From the NCBI GenBank assembly GCA_003551565.1, contig PUMZ01000323.1:1-42470 (forward strand): a stretch of DNA of 42,470 nt. The letters run 5' to 3'. The notes under the pieces were generated by a model. The model saw nothing but the letters and a program-made list of their open reading frames with translations, was not told where the DNA came from and searched no databases. This document shows, piece after piece, positions 16,554 through 26,191 of this stretch. Position 1 is the stretch's first letter, and the number at the start of each line of letters is the position of its first letter. The translations under genes were made by a program, and so were the position numbers. The DNA comes from Candidatus Brocadiaceae bacterium. Lineage in GTDB: Bacteria; Planctomycetota; Brocadiia; SM23-32.

Positions 16554-18044
16554 TTATTGTCTTTCGCGCCGGCGTTCCAGCACGGCGGAAAGCCGCTTTT
16601 TACTGTAACGTACCCCAATGCTCGATTCACCGCTGTAATGAACTGTGCCGGCTTCCGCGCCCCTGACGGGTTGTACGTATTTGCGCAGCGTATGTATGAC
16701 CCTGACAAAACCCGCACCGCGCATTTTCGAGTAATGAATGGCCAGTTGCGCCCCCTCGAGGAGGGTCTCCTCCGGTATCTCGCGGCCCTTCGGCCTGCGG
16801 ATAATCACATGCGCACCGGGATGGCCCATAACGTGCATCCAGCAATCGTTTCCCCGGGCGATTGAAAACGTCAGCTGGTGGTTCTGCTGCCGGTTGCGGG
16901 CCACAAGTATCTCGAAACCGTTCTCGGATAAAAAACGCCGCGGACCGCCCGCTTCGTCCCGTTGCGGACCGTTCGGCTCCGGGCCGGCCTCACGCAACAG
17001 GTCTTTCACTTCCACGCTGTCTTCGATTTTTTTAAGTTCTTTAAAAGACTTTGTATTATCGAGTGAATCGGAAATCATTTCAAGTTCATTGGATTCTCTC
17101 TCTATCCGATCAAGCCTCTTGCGCAGGGGCATGATGCTGTTTTTCAACCTCTTATAACGCCGGAAAAAACGCTGTATGTTTTCCTGCGGGCTCAGATGCG
17201 GGTCCAGCTCAATGCACCTTTCGGGAGCACCTTCCCGGAAAAAATCCCTGACCGTTACGCTTTTTTGTCCCTTAACCATATCCGGGAGCGCGATTTTCAG
17301 CAATTCACCCTCCCTGCGCACGTCTTCGGCATTTGCGGCTGTTTGCAGATCGGATCCGATCTTGCCGCTCAATCGCCGGAGCTTGACGCGCCTTTGCCTG
17401 ATGCGTTTTTCAAGTTCCCGGTAATGTTTCAAAAATTCGGAGCGTTCTTCGGCGCGCCCATAATGATCTATAATCGCGCGGCTCAGAGAAAGCACATCGT
17501 CGGGATCGTCCTCGGACGCAAACCTGTTCTCCTCCGCCCTCTCGTGCGCCGGCGGCGGCGGCGGCGTTTCGTAACGTCGCCCCGGCATCAAACGTCTCCG
17601 GTCCGAATCACGGGAGAAAAGGCATCCAAGGATCGTATCGGCTGTATCGACCAGAACAATGTTGCTCCCGCCGCCGGTCAGCTCGGCAATAAGACGCAGG
17701 GGCTGTTCTTTCAACAGAGCGTCACGCTTCGTGCAGTGCAGCACCACGACCCTGTCGCCCTCGGCCCACGTCAGTTTTTTTACAGGAGATCCGGTCAGGT
17801 TCTGGCGTAAAACATTGCAGAACCCCCCGGCAGGCGCGCCGGCCGCGGGTCGCGAGGTTAACAGGTGCAGGCGGCTGAATTCCGGATGTGCGTCGATTTG
17901 CAACCAGTACCTCCCGGTCCGGTTGCGGATCTGAAGGACCACACAATGCCGTTCCGGCTGGTCGATACGCACGATCTTGCCCCCCCCAACCAGGGGAGAC
18001 AGACGGGCTGCTACCATCCGTATTTCAGCAGTTGTCAGTGACAT
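16554..18044 (-). CDS. rqcH: Rqc2/RqcH-type ribosome quality control protein (NFACT family)
   Basis: This 496-residue protein has the NFACT layout: an N-terminal NFACT-N domain (about 1-180), a helix-hairpin-helix and charged coiled-coil middle (about 190-365), and a C-terminal NFACT-R RNA-binding domain (about 370-496). NFACT-R shows GFEILVARNRQQNHQLTF, CWMHVMGHPGAHVII and EGAQLAIHYSK. In B. subtilis RqcH binds stalled 50S subunits and adds C-terminal Ala tails, using an Asp-Arg pair in NFACT-N; an AspArg is present here in WAEGDRVVVLH, though its alignment to the catalytic pair is my inference. The protein is shorter than the usual 560-580 residues. The ATG at 18044 has GAGG close by. It was formerly called a fibronectin-binding protein in annotations. 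Confidence 0.88.
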   Translation of the reverse strand: MSLTTAEIRMVAARLSPLVGGGKIVRIDQPERHCVVLQIRNRTGRYWLQIDAHPEFSRLHLLTSRPAAGAPAGGFCNVLRQNLTGSPVKKLTWAEGDRVVVLHCTKRDALLKEQPLRLIAELTGGGSNIVLVDTADTILGCLFSRDSDRRRLMPGRRYETPPPPPAHERAEENRFASEDDPDDVLSLSRAIIDHYGRAEERSEFLKHYRELEKRIRQRRVKLRRLSGKIGSDLQTAANAEDVRREGELLKIALPDMVKGQKSVTVRDFFREGAPERCIELDPHLSPQENIQRFFRRYKRLKNSIMPLRKRLDRIERESNELEMISDSLDNTKSFKELKKIEDSVEVKDLLREAGPEPNGPQRDEAGGPRRFLSENGFEILVARNRQQNHQLTFSIARGNDCWMHVMGHPGAHVIIRRPKGREIPEETLLEGAQLAIHYSKMRGAGFVRVIHTLRKYVQPVRGAEAGTVHYSGESSIGVRYSKKRLSAVLERRRERQ

Positions 18045-18066
18045 ATCCTCTGGAGTCCATTATAAT
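18038..18066 (+). promoter_or_regulatory. Putative promoter of the CooC-like gene, -10 within a palindrome
   Basis: GTGACA (18038-18043), a 17-base spacer and a perfect TATAAT (18061-18066) lie upstream of the gene at 18140. The -10 is centred in the 14-base perfect palindrome TCCATTATAATGGA (18056-18069), which also lies 12 bases upstream of the divergent rqcH start. Confidence 0.5.
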
Positions 18067-18139
18067 GGAATAAAATCGTGATCCTGTAACCGAACCGAAA
18101 GGGGGGCCGGACCGACAGCAGATGGTAAAAGGTGAAAAC

Positions 18140-18904
18140 ATGACCACAAATATTATTGTAACAGGAAGAGGCGGAACTGGAAAGAGCACGTTTGCAACGT
18201 TGGCAGTCAAAGAACTCAAAGGCGCCAGATTGATAATCGATGCCGACCCCGACCAGTGCCTTTCGGCGCTGCTGGGCGTGGACCTGGATGAGGCGGGGAT
18301 CAAAACCGTATCGGAAGCCCTGTTTGAGATACAAAAGGGCGAAACCGATGCGTCGATGGACTCGATGCCTCTACCGGAAAAAGTCGACTACCTGCTCCAG
18401 CTTTCCTGCCTTTACGAATCGCCGGAATTTGATCTGCTGACGCTCGGCGTGAAGTGGACCAGGGGCTGTTACTGTGCACCGAATAACGCCTTGAGAACGC
18501 TTATAACCGAGCTTGCTTCCAACTATGACTACGCTGTTTTCGATTCGCCGGCCGGCCTTGAACATATCAACCGGCGTATAGTGAGCCGCGCCGATGATAT
18601 ATTCGCTATCGTGGACCCTTCCGCGAAAGCCCTGAGAAATGCCGAACATGTCATCGATATTGCAGACACCATCGATTTTTCCTTCAAAAACCTCTACACG
18701 GTGGCCAATTACCGTTTCCCGGAGGATCTTCTCGCAAGCCTTGAAAACATGGACCATTCGCGCTATCTGGGCAAGGTGGAGCACGACGCCCGGGTGGAGA
18801 GCCTTGACTGGTCGGGCGATTCTCTGCTCCGGCTGCCTGCGGACTCACCGGCATGCCGCTCAGTGCGGGAATTGCTGGCGAAAGCAGGCTACAGAACGCA
18901 GTGA
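18140..18904 (+). CDS. CooC-like P-loop ATPase (nickel/CODH maturation type)
   Basis: This 254-residue SIMIBI-class ATPase has a deviant P-loop GRGGTGKST at residues 9-17, a switch/metal region with DADPDQCLSALLG, and Cys110-x-Cys112 in TRGCYCAPN. It also has FDSPAGLEHINRR, the Walker B-like region. The CxC and overall order match CooC, which inserts nickel into carbon monoxide dehydrogenase, and related ParA/NifH-like proteins. No CODH or other nickel enzyme gene is in the window, so its client is unknown. ATG at 18140 is chosen because AAAGGTG precedes it; an ATG at 18122 is also in frame. It is divergent from rqcH and followed by a GC-rich stem and T-rich stretch at 18903-18935. Confidence 0.8.
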   Translation: MTTNIIVTGRGGTGKSTFATLAVKELKGARLIIDADPDQCLSALLGVDLDEAGIKTVSEALFEIQKGETDASMDSMPLPEKVDYLLQLSCLYESPEFDLLTLGVKWTRGCYCAPNNALRTLITELASNYDYAVFDSPAGLEHINRRIVSRADDIFAIVDPSAKALRNAEHVIDIADTIDFSFKNLYTVANYRFPEDLLASLENMDHSRYLGKVEHDARVESLDWSGDSLLRLPADSPACRSVRELLAKAGYRTQ

Positions 18905-18935
18905 GCGGCCTTTCCGGCGGCCCCGCTTTCTTTCG
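18903..18935 (+). terminator. Possible terminator after the CooC-like gene
   Basis: GCGG and CCGC arms with inner GG/CC pairs are followed by TTTCTTTC directly after the stop codon. The stem is short and imperfect, so this is only suggestive. Confidence 0.3.
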
Positions 18936-19151
18936 CCGGCCCGGATTTCTCGGATAATTTTGCAATGATAATGCTTATCTGCTATCAAGATCAACCTTAT
19001 GTCTGCTCCCGGAGATTGACAGGGGTGACTTCCCTCTGATTCCGCAACTGGTTTTTACCGTTCGTATGAAACAAAAGACGCATTTTGCTACAATGGTAGG
19101 TAATGTCCGTTCGCACTGTTGTTCATTACGGCACAAAATTGTGAAATTCCA

Positions 19152-20156
19152 ATGAGTTCAAATTGCAGGAGAGAGAGTCTTTTTCTGGCGTTGGCCTTTG
19201 CCCTCGGGGTTTTGTGCTCCGGTGCGGCTGTTGCTGCTTCCGGCGGCAGCTGGGGGCCCGATACCGGCACCGTTGACTTCTCCACGGCGCATGAGGAGGG
19301 GGCCGAAGAGCAGTTCCGCCAGGCAGTCGCCCTGATAACCTACGGCTATACAAGGCAGGGGATCCGCCGGCTCAAAAGACTGCTCCGGAGGCATCCGGAC
19401 GCCGATTGGACAGCCACCGCCCACTATCACCTGGGGCTGGCCTATTATCAGCGCGGGCAATATAAAGACGCTTTCCGCCATCTCGGCGAGTTTGTTGCAT
19501 CCCGCCCCGGACCGGACAATGTGCGGACCGCTCAGGAATTGCAGTTGGAATGCGCCCTTAATGTGGGCGGGAGAGATCTTGAGAGGACCCGTTCGCTGTT
19601 CGATGAGCTGACGGCCGCGGCGCATGATGCGGATTTCGCGGCCGAATGCCGGTGGCGCTTCGCCGCTCTGGCGTATGAACGGCGACGTTATCACGCGGCC
19701 ATTGATGCATACCTTGAGTTTATTGACAATCATCCGTGGCACGAAAATGCGCCAGAAGCCTGGTTCTACGTGGCTGCAAGCCAGTACGGTATCGCTTTGC
19801 GCATCGAGCGCGGATTGCAGCATTACAGGGACTCCGAAACGGCTCTGGAGGATTTTTTGTCCCATTTTCCCGACCACCAACGGGCCGAAGAGGCGCAAGG
19901 GATGCTGGAGGATATACGCCGCAGGTGGGCCGAGCGGTCCAGACGGACAGCGGATTTCTACCTGAACGTCAGGAATAATCCACACGCAGCGCTCGACTAC
20001 CTCGGGGATATCCAGGACGACCTCCCCGGCACCGGGCCAGCCGGGCATGCGAGGGAGCGTATGGAGGAGATAACAAAGCAATGGCGAACCCCCGCACCGG
20101 GCGGGTATATCCCCCTGCCGCTCGAGGGGATCCGAAGAAACGAACAGGCGGATTGA
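19152..20156 (+). CDS. Exported tetratricopeptide-type repeat protein, BamD/YbgF-like
   Basis: This 334-residue protein starts with a signal peptide (MSSNCRRESLFLALAFALG, then AVAAS). Several TPR-like helical repeats follow from about residue 55 (TYGYTRQGIRRLKRLLRRHPDADWTATAHYHLGLAYYQRGQYKDA; YHAAIDAYLEFIDNHPWHENAPEAWFYVAASQY; DSETALEDFLSHFPDHQRAEEA). Spacing and content resemble BamD or CpoB/YbgF of the outer membrane assembly and Tol-Pal systems. A clear lipobox is not seen; the Cys in LGVLCSG is a poor match. The downstream LptE-like lipoprotein supports an envelope-biogenesis role, but this is inference. ATG at 19152 is preferred to an upstream TTG at 19119 because the signal peptide begins there; the ribosome site is weak. 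Confidence 0.7.
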   Translation: MSSNCRRESLFLALAFALGVLCSGAAVAASGGSWGPDTGTVDFSTAHEEGAEEQFRQAVALITYGYTRQGIRRLKRLLRRHPDADWTATAHYHLGLAYYQRGQYKDAFRHLGEFVASRPGPDNVRTAQELQLECALNVGGRDLERTRSLFDELTAAAHDADFAAECRWRFAALAYERRRYHAAIDAYLEFIDNHPWHENAPEAWFYVAASQYGIALRIERGLQHYRDSETALEDFLSHFPDHQRAEEAQGMLEDIRRRWAERSRRTADFYLNVRNNPHAALDYLGDIQDDLPGTGPAGHARERMEEITKQWRTPAPGGYIPLPLEGIRRNEQAD

Positions 20157-20226
20157 GGAACAACGGAGACACGGATGGTTTCCGGCGCCTCCGTTGGGTG
20201 CGGCGGCGTTTGTTGATCGAAGAATT

Positions 20227-20718
20227 ATGAACATGAAAATTCCACTCCAATCAATCCTGACGGCCTTGTTGCTTTTCTCGATGCACGGGTGCGGTTACAC
20301 GGCCGACAGCCTCATTCGCGATGATATCGGCAGCGTTTACGTGGCCTATTTCCGCAACGATACGCGGCAGCATGGCCTGGAGGTCGACCTGAGGCGGGCG
20401 CTTTCGGAAGAGGTGAGGCTGCACACCGGTCTGACACTTGCGCAAAGGGCGGAGGCAGACAGCATACTCGAGGGCGAGCTCATGGACTATTCCATCATTT
20501 CCACCATGTCCGGGGCCGATGACGAGATATTGATGAAGAGGATCAACGTAGGTATCCGGTACCGCTGGCTTGATGGGCTGAGCGGCCGTGAACTGACGCC
20601 ATGGGGAGAACTGGAGGAGAGCGTGTTGCTGGCCGTGGGGCATCAGGAAGCCGAAGCGGAACGGGCGTTCCGGGAAGTGGCGCAGGCCCTGGTTCAGAGC
20701 CTTGAAAGGGAGTGGTAG
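20227..20718 (+). CDS. lptE: LptE-like outer-membrane lipoprotein
   Basis: This 163-residue protein has a short hydrophobic leader ending in MHGC with Cys22 as the likely lipidated residue, followed by GYT. The phrase GCGYT at the start of the mature part, then IGSVYVAYFRNDTRQHGLEVDLRRALSEEV and ADSILEGELMDYSI, fits the LptE family, which plugs LptD and delivers lipopolysaccharide to the outer surface. The length is typical. The gene lies 70 bases after the BamD-like gene and 113 bases before ftsH. If LptE is correct, the organism makes a lipopolysaccharide-type outer membrane. A weak AAGAA precedes ATG 20227; an ATG six bases later is also possible. Confidence 0.75.
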   Translation: MNMKIPLQSILTALLLFSMHGCGYTADSLIRDDIGSVYVAYFRNDTRQHGLEVDLRRALSEEVRLHTGLTLAQRAEADSILEGELMDYSIISTMSGADDEILMKRINVGIRYRWLDGLSGRELTPWGELEESVLLAVGHQEAEAERAFREVAQALVQSLEREW

Positions 20719-20830
20719 TGGTAACGGAATCGGTCGCCGGAGCTATGGCAACCACCCGGGCCGCCGCTGCATAGGGATGTGAAACGAACAGGACGATCAA
20801 CCCTGTCAGAGAAAAAGGGAGAAGACATAT

Positions 20831-22900
20831 ATGAACGAAGATCCGAGGAAAAACAGAAATAAAAAAGGCGTGCCGCCCCGCTCTGAAGGGCCGCCGCCGC
20901 CGAGGATCGGCAGGCAACTGCTGATATGGATGGTGGTCATAGCCAGCGTGCTGGTCGTGCTCATGGTGTTCCGGCGCACGACCGAGCCGCAGGTGGAGAC
21001 GGTGGATTTGAAGTCGCTTGAGAGGCATATTGAGAATGAAGACATCCAATCGATGGAGATCAAGGATTGGAAAGTGACCGCCGTGCTAACGCCCGATGCC
21101 GCGGCGCGGAGCGAATATGAAAAGATACAGGCAACGGTCAGCCCGGGGTACCGGGACATGAGACTCGAGGCATGGCAGGAAAGACTGCCCGACCGGCCGC
21201 GGGAGATGGTGCTGACCGTCGACGAGGACTCCGCCATATGGCCAATGATCCTCGCAAACGTGCTGCCGATCCTTATCCTGCTGCTCGTGTTGATGTACTT
21301 TTTCAAACGCCAGATGCAGGCGGCCGGCGGAGGTGCGGGCCAATTCCCCTTTTCCAAGAGCAAAGTGGCGATGAACAAACAGGAAAAACCAAAAGTCACT
21401 TTTGAGGATGTGGCCGGAGTTGACGAGGCCAAGGACGAGCTGAAGGAAACGGTCGAATTTCTGAAAAACCCGGAGAGGTTCCAGAAAATTGGCGGTCGGA
21501 CCCCGCGTGGAGTGCTCCTGGTCGGCCATCCCGGCACCGGCAAGACCCTGCTTTCCAAGGCTGTGGCCGGAGAAGCGGGGGTTCCCTTTTTCAGCCTCTC
21601 CGGCTCCGATTTCGTCGAGCTGTTTGTGGGCGTCGGCGCTTCCCGGGCGCGCGATCTGTTCTCCAAGGCCAAAGAGAACCAGCCGTGCATTATTTTTCTG
21701 GACGAAATCGATGCCGTAGGCCGCAAACGCGGCGCCGGACTCGGCGGGGGGCATGACGAGCGGGAGCAGACTCTGAACGCCATCCTCAGCGAGATGGACG
21801 GGTTCGAACGACAGGATGGCATCATCGTTATAGCCGCCACCAACAGGCCGGACGTGCTCGACCCCGCACTTCTGCGCCCGGGACGTTTCGATCGCCAGAT
21901 CGTTGTGGACCTTCCCGACCTGAAAGGCCGCGAGGCGATTCTCAAGGTCCACTCACGCCGCGTGCGGCTGGAGAAGGGAGTGGACCTGAGCGTGATCGCC
22001 CGTGGCACCCCGGGGTTCAGCGGCGCGGATCTTGAAGCGCTTATCAACGAGGGAGCCCTGATCGCAGGCGGACGCGGCAAGGAAAGTGTTGATATCGCCG
22101 ACCTGGAGGAGGCAAGGGATAAGGTGCGCTTCGGACGGCAGAAGAAAAGCAGAGTCATGAGCGATGAAGACAGGAAGATGACGGCATATCATGAGGCCGG
22201 ACACGCCCTCATAGCACTGCTGAACCCGGATGTCGAGCCGCTGCACAAGGTGAGCATCATCCCGCGCGGTATGGCGCTGGGAATGACCATGATCCTGCCG
22301 GAGAAAGATAAATACGGAATGAAAAGACGGGAATGTTTCGGTACACTCCAGATGCAGATGGCCGGACGGGTGGCCGAATCGATTTTTTGTGACGATATCT
22401 CCTCCGGCGCCAAAGATGATATCGAGAATGCGACGAAACTCGCCCGGCGAATGATAACGCAGTGGGGTATGAGCGAGAAAATGGGCGCCGTCAGCTATTC
22501 GGATGAAGAGGAACACGTCTTCCTCGGCAGTGAAATCTCCCGCGCAAGGAAGCACGGGGAGAAGATCGCTCAGCAGATCGATGAAGAAATACACAGATTT
22601 CTGCACGAAGCTCACGAAGAAGCCAAAGCGACGATCCAGAAACACATCGACCAGGTTGAAGATATCGGTGAGGCGCTTCTGAAGCTGGAAACGCTTGATG
22701 AAGAGGATGTGAAACAGATCGTTGAAGGCAAAAGCGCCGATGAACTCGTCAGCGAAAAGCGCGCGCGCAAAGCCGCGCAAGAGGCTGAAAGTTCCACCCA
22801 ACACGCCGCTGAGGGCAAAGATGATAAAGCAGAAGACCTCAGCAAGGAAGAGGATACCGAAACCGGCCCCGCGCCCGCCCCGGCCGGAAGCCCGGCGTGA
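20831..22900 (+). CDS. ftsH: ATP-dependent zinc metalloprotease FtsH
   Basis: This 689-residue membrane AAA+ protease degrades membrane and regulatory proteins as a hexamer. Two transmembrane segments lie at about residues 29-47 and 136-158, with a periplasmic loop between. The AAA domain has Walker A GHPGTGKT (232-239), Walker [10 protein letters not shown] (286-294) and the second region of homology with RPGRFDRQI. The zinc site HEAGH is at 454-458. Walker A carries His where most FtsH proteins have Pro, a substitution that leaves the core GxxGxGKT intact. The C-terminal 60 residues are an acidic Glu/Lys/Ala-rich tail ending [13 protein letters not shown] 20831 follows GGGAGAAGACATAT. It converges with dapA. 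Confidence 0.98.
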   Translation: MNEDPRKNRNKKGVPPRSEGPPPPRIGRQLLIWMVVIASVLVVLMVFRRTTEPQVETVDLKSLERHIENEDIQSMEIKDWKVTAVLTPDAAARSEYEKIQATVSPGYRDMRLEAWQERLPDRPREMVLTVDEDSAIWPMILANVLPILILLLVLMYFFKRQMQAAGGGAGQFPFSKSKVAMNKQEKPKVTFEDVAGVDEAKDELKETVEFLKNPERFQKIGGRTPRGVLLVGHPGTGKTLLSKAVAGEAGVPFFSLSGSDFVELFVGVGASRARDLFSKAKENQPCIIFLDEIDAVGRKRGAGLGGGHDEREQTLNAILSEMDGFERQDGIIVIAATNRPDVLDPALLRPGRFDRQIVVDLPDLKGREAILKVHSRRVRLEKGVDLSVIARGTPGFSGADLEALINEGALIAGGRGKESVDIADLEEARDKVRFGRQKKSRVMSDEDRKMTAYHEAGHALIALLNPDVEPLHKVSIIPRGMALGMTMILPEKDKYGMKRRECFGTLQMQMAGRVAESIFCDDISSGAKDDIENATKLARRMITQWGMSEKMGAVSYSDEEEHVFLGSEISRARKHGEKIAQQIDEEIHRFLHEAHEEAKATIQKHIDQVEDIGEALLKLETLDEEDVKQIVEGKSADELVSEKRARKAAQEAESSTQHAAEGKDDKAEDLSKEEDTETGPAPAPAGSPA

Positions 22901-22945
22901 GGCGCCCCACACGGACCATGGAAAGGCGGAAGAATCTCTATGATA

Positions 22946-22967
22946 CGCCGGGCGGCAACTCCCGGCG
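22946..22967. terminator. Perfect 7-bp GC hairpin between convergent ftsH and dapA genes
   Basis: CGCCGGG at 22946-22952 and CCCGGCG at 22961-22967 pair perfectly around an 8-base loop. There is no T tail on either strand, so intrinsic termination is uncertain, but the convergent position is apt. GCGCAAATGCGC follows directly as a second small palindrome. Confidence 0.35.
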
Positions 22968-23021
22968 CAAATGCGCCGCCGCCGGGGGGATCACCCGCGT
23001 GCCGGGTCGATATGAGCCGGG

Positions 23022-24065
23022 CTACTCATCACCGTAGCACAGCGAATCCAGGAGCGCCGGATCGCTGAGCCGCTCGTCGATATCAACGCCGAAAGCGTTT
23101 GTGATGGGTTGGAAAACCTCCGGATTGTTGCGCTGGACGCTGAGCGCGGCGTCCCGTACAACACCGATGCCCTCTCCCGTCATCTTCCCGAGCGGCCGCC
23201 GGGGCGGGCCGACCTCCATACCCAGCAGATTCATCAGGGTTTTGACCGGGACGGGGTTGCGTGCCTTGCAAAGCCTCGCCCCCCAGGGGCTCTGTTGCCG
23301 GGTTGTTACGGTAACGATTTCCAGCAGCGGCTTGAGGGCGTCGTGCCACTTGCGCCCCTTGGCGATGTCGCCTTCAAGCACGGCCTCCGTCATCTGCTGG
23401 ACGGCTGCGGGCGCTACGTTCGAGATGACGCTGATGACTCCTCCGGCGTTGATTTCTTCGTCCGTCATCGCCAGAAAAGTCATATCGTCGTCTCCGCTGA
23501 GTATCCGCAGCGACGCCCCCGCGCACAGGCGGGTGCGCCGCATATTGTCAGGGTCTCCGCTTGCCTCCTTGACCGTGTTGACGTTATCGTAACGTTCGTG
23601 AAGAAGTGCCAGGTCTTCCGGCAGGAGCTGGGTGCCGCTGCGTCCCGGGATGACGTAAGGGATGATTTCCAGCTCCGGGAATTTCTCCGCAACCGGGCCG
23701 ATATATTCGCGCCTTATCTCCATGGAACTCGGCCCGTTGTAATAGGGCTCCACCAGCAGCACGGCTTCAATGCCGAGCCCGGCGGCATGGGCTGTGCTGC
23801 GCATGGATTCCCGGGTGCAATTGGAGCCGGTCCCCGCTATAGTCGTAAAGCGGTTCTTGGCGAACTCCAGGGTCTTTTCGATCACTTCTGAATGCTCCTC
23901 CCAGTTCAAAGTGGGACTCTCTCCCGTGGTGCCCATTGCGAGAAGACCGCTTACACCGGCGGCAGCCTGGAAATCAACCAGACGGCGGAGCATATCATAA
24001 TCGACTTCCCTGCTTCCATCTCCTTTCATCGGCGTTACCAACGCCGTATAGCAACCCTGAAACAT
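23022..24065 (-). CDS. dapA: DapA-family aldolase, probably 4-hydroxy-tetrahydrodipicolinate synthase
   Basis: This 347-residue protein is a class I (beta/alpha)8 aldolase. It has GTTGES at 45-50, the Schiff-base Lys166 in TVKEASGD, and Tyr137 before IPGRSG, the equivalents of the DHDPS catalytic residues. DHDPS condenses pyruvate and aspartate semialdehyde in lysine and diaminopimelate synthesis. It is about 50 residues longer than the common 290-300 because of an extended C-terminal third (RRPLGKMTGEGIGVVRDAALSVQRNNPEVFQP onwards). The normal YNVPGRT reads YVIPGRSG, so another member of the DapA/NanA superfamily is possible. No other lysine genes are adjacent. The ATG at 24065 has GGGAGAACGTAC before it. 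Confidence 0.85.
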   Translation of the reverse strand: MFQGCYTALVTPMKGDGSREVDYDMLRRLVDFQAAAGVSGLLAMGTTGESPTLNWEEHSEVIEKTLEFAKNRFTTIAGTGSNCTRESMRSTAHAAGLGIEAVLLVEPYYNGPSSMEIRREYIGPVAEKFPELEIIPYVIPGRSGTQLLPEDLALLHERYDNVNTVKEASGDPDNMRRTRLCAGASLRILSGDDDMTFLAMTDEEINAGGVISVISNVAPAAVQQMTEAVLEGDIAKGRKWHDALKPLLEIVTVTTRQQSPWGARLCKARNPVPVKTLMNLLGMEVGPPRRPLGKMTGEGIGVVRDAALSVQRNNPEVFQPITNAFGVDIDERLSDPALLDSLCYGDE

Positions 24066-24240
24066 GTACGTTCTCCCGTGAAATTCGCGGCAACCAGTAG
24101 CGTGAGAATCTCAGTTATTTCCAAAATACAAACTGATATTCCAATTAAAGCGGCTGCATTGGTGGTGAAGTGCAACAATATACGACGGAACGGAAAGTCC
24201 AACGAATACTCCTGCCGACCTCGCGGCGAGGCTGTGAACA

Positions 24241-24269
24241 ACTATAGCCGATTGTGCCGCCCCTGTCAA
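24241..24269 (-). promoter_or_regulatory. Strong putative promoter of dapA
   Basis: On the minus strand a consensus TTGACA (24264-24269), a 17-base spacer and TATAGT (24241-24246) form a near-ideal sigma70-type promoter. Transcription would begin near 24234, leaving a long leader of about 168 bases before the dapA ATG. Confidence 0.65.
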
Positions 24270-24363
24270 GCGGGCTTTCGTGCGCCTTTTCAGGCGCCTT
24301 CATGGACAAGAATCGGCTCCCTTTTTCCTGATGGGTGAAAGATCATCGATAACGATCATACAT

Positions 24364-24392
24364 TTGTGCCGAACACCGTTTTGTGTTATACT
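24364..24392 (+). promoter_or_regulatory. Putative extended -10 promoter of rplU-rpmA-obgE
   Basis: TTGTGC (24364-24369), a 17-base spacer and TATACT (24387-24392), with TG one base upstream of the -10. The start site would be near 24399, about 35 bases before the rplU ATG. Confidence 0.6.
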
Positions 24393-24433
24393 CACCCCGG
24401 AAATGGAACTACTGCAAATGAGGGTTATACAAG

Positions 24434-24769
24434 ATGTATGCCGTAATAAACGACAAAGGCAACCAATACAGGGTAGCGGAAGGCGAGGAGGTTCTGATTG
24501 ACGCTTTAAAGGCGCCGATTGGCGATCTGATAGAATTCGATCATGTCTTGATGGTTGGCGGATGCGAAGATGAGGAACCCAAAATCGGGCGACCGGAGAT
24601 CCAGGGGGCCAGGGTTCTGGCCGAGGTCGTGGCCCATGAGCGCGGTCCCAAAGTGCATACCGTGCGTTTTAAAGGGCCTTCTCAGACGACGATAGGGCAT
24701 CGACAGAACTATACCAGAGTGAAAATAAGCGAAATTCATCCAGATTGGGGAGTGGAAAATGGCGCATAA
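24434..24769 (+). CDS. rplU: 50S ribosomal protein L21
   Basis: This 111-residue protein is L21, which binds 23S rRNA with L20. It starts [20 protein letters not shown], carries a typical middle (VLMVGG), and ends with the conserved [14 protein letters not shown]. The length is slightly above the usual 103 because of a short C-terminal extension ([10 protein letters not shown]). It overlaps rpmA by 11 bases, so the two are translationally coupled, as is usual for the L21-L27-Obg cluster. Confidence 0.97.
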   Translation: MYAVINDKGNQYRVAEGEEVLIDALKAPIGDLIEFDHVLMVGGCEDEEPKIGRPEIQGARVLAEVVAHERGPKVHTVRFKGPSQTTIGHRQNYTRVKISEIHPDWGVENGA

Positions 24770-25001
24770 AAAAGGACAGGGATCGACCCAGAACGTAACT
24801 GACAGTAAGCCGAAATACCGTGGTGTCAAGCGATTCGGCGGACAGCACGTGCGTGCAGGCAATATCATCGTGCGCCAGTGCGGGACGAAGTTCAAGCCGG
24901 GCCGCAACGTCGGTTGCGGACGCGACTACACCCTGTTTGCTACAAGCGATGGTGTTGTGGAGTTCGGCGCCGGGCGCCGTATTAACGTCACGCCGCAGTA
25001 G
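24759..25001 (+). CDS. rpmA: 50S ribosomal protein L27
   Basis: This 80-residue protein is L27, whose N-terminus reaches the peptidyl transferase centre. It begins [10 protein letters not shown] directly, so no cleavable Firmicutes-type N-terminal extension is present. The body [22 protein letters not shown] and [20 protein letters not shown] is classical. The start overlaps the end of rplU, with GGGGAG at a proper distance. It lies 108 bases upstream of obgE. Confidence 0.98.
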   Translation: MAHKKGQGSTQNVTDSKPKYRGVKRFGGQHVRAGNIIVRQCGTKFKPGRNVGCGRDYTLFATSDGVVEFGAGRRINVTPQ

Positions 25002-25085
25002 CATAACAGCAATGCGTGGTGGCAGAGCGCCTTGAAGTGGGCGGACGAACCGAATCCTTGCGCCCCGCCCCGATCTATCCATTGA

Positions 25086-26164
<1,079 letters not shown>

Positions 26165-26191
26165 ATCAGCGATTTGTCCAAAAGGAGTGGA

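Larger units (their letters stand above)
24066..24433. other. Divergent intergenic region between dapA and rplU
   Basis: These 368 bases hold no gene. They contain the two divergent promoters listed separately, a leader of about 168 bases in front of dapA, and a perfect GCGCCT/AGGCGC hairpin with loop TTTC at 24282-24297. I recognised no riboswitch core. Confidence 0.6.
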
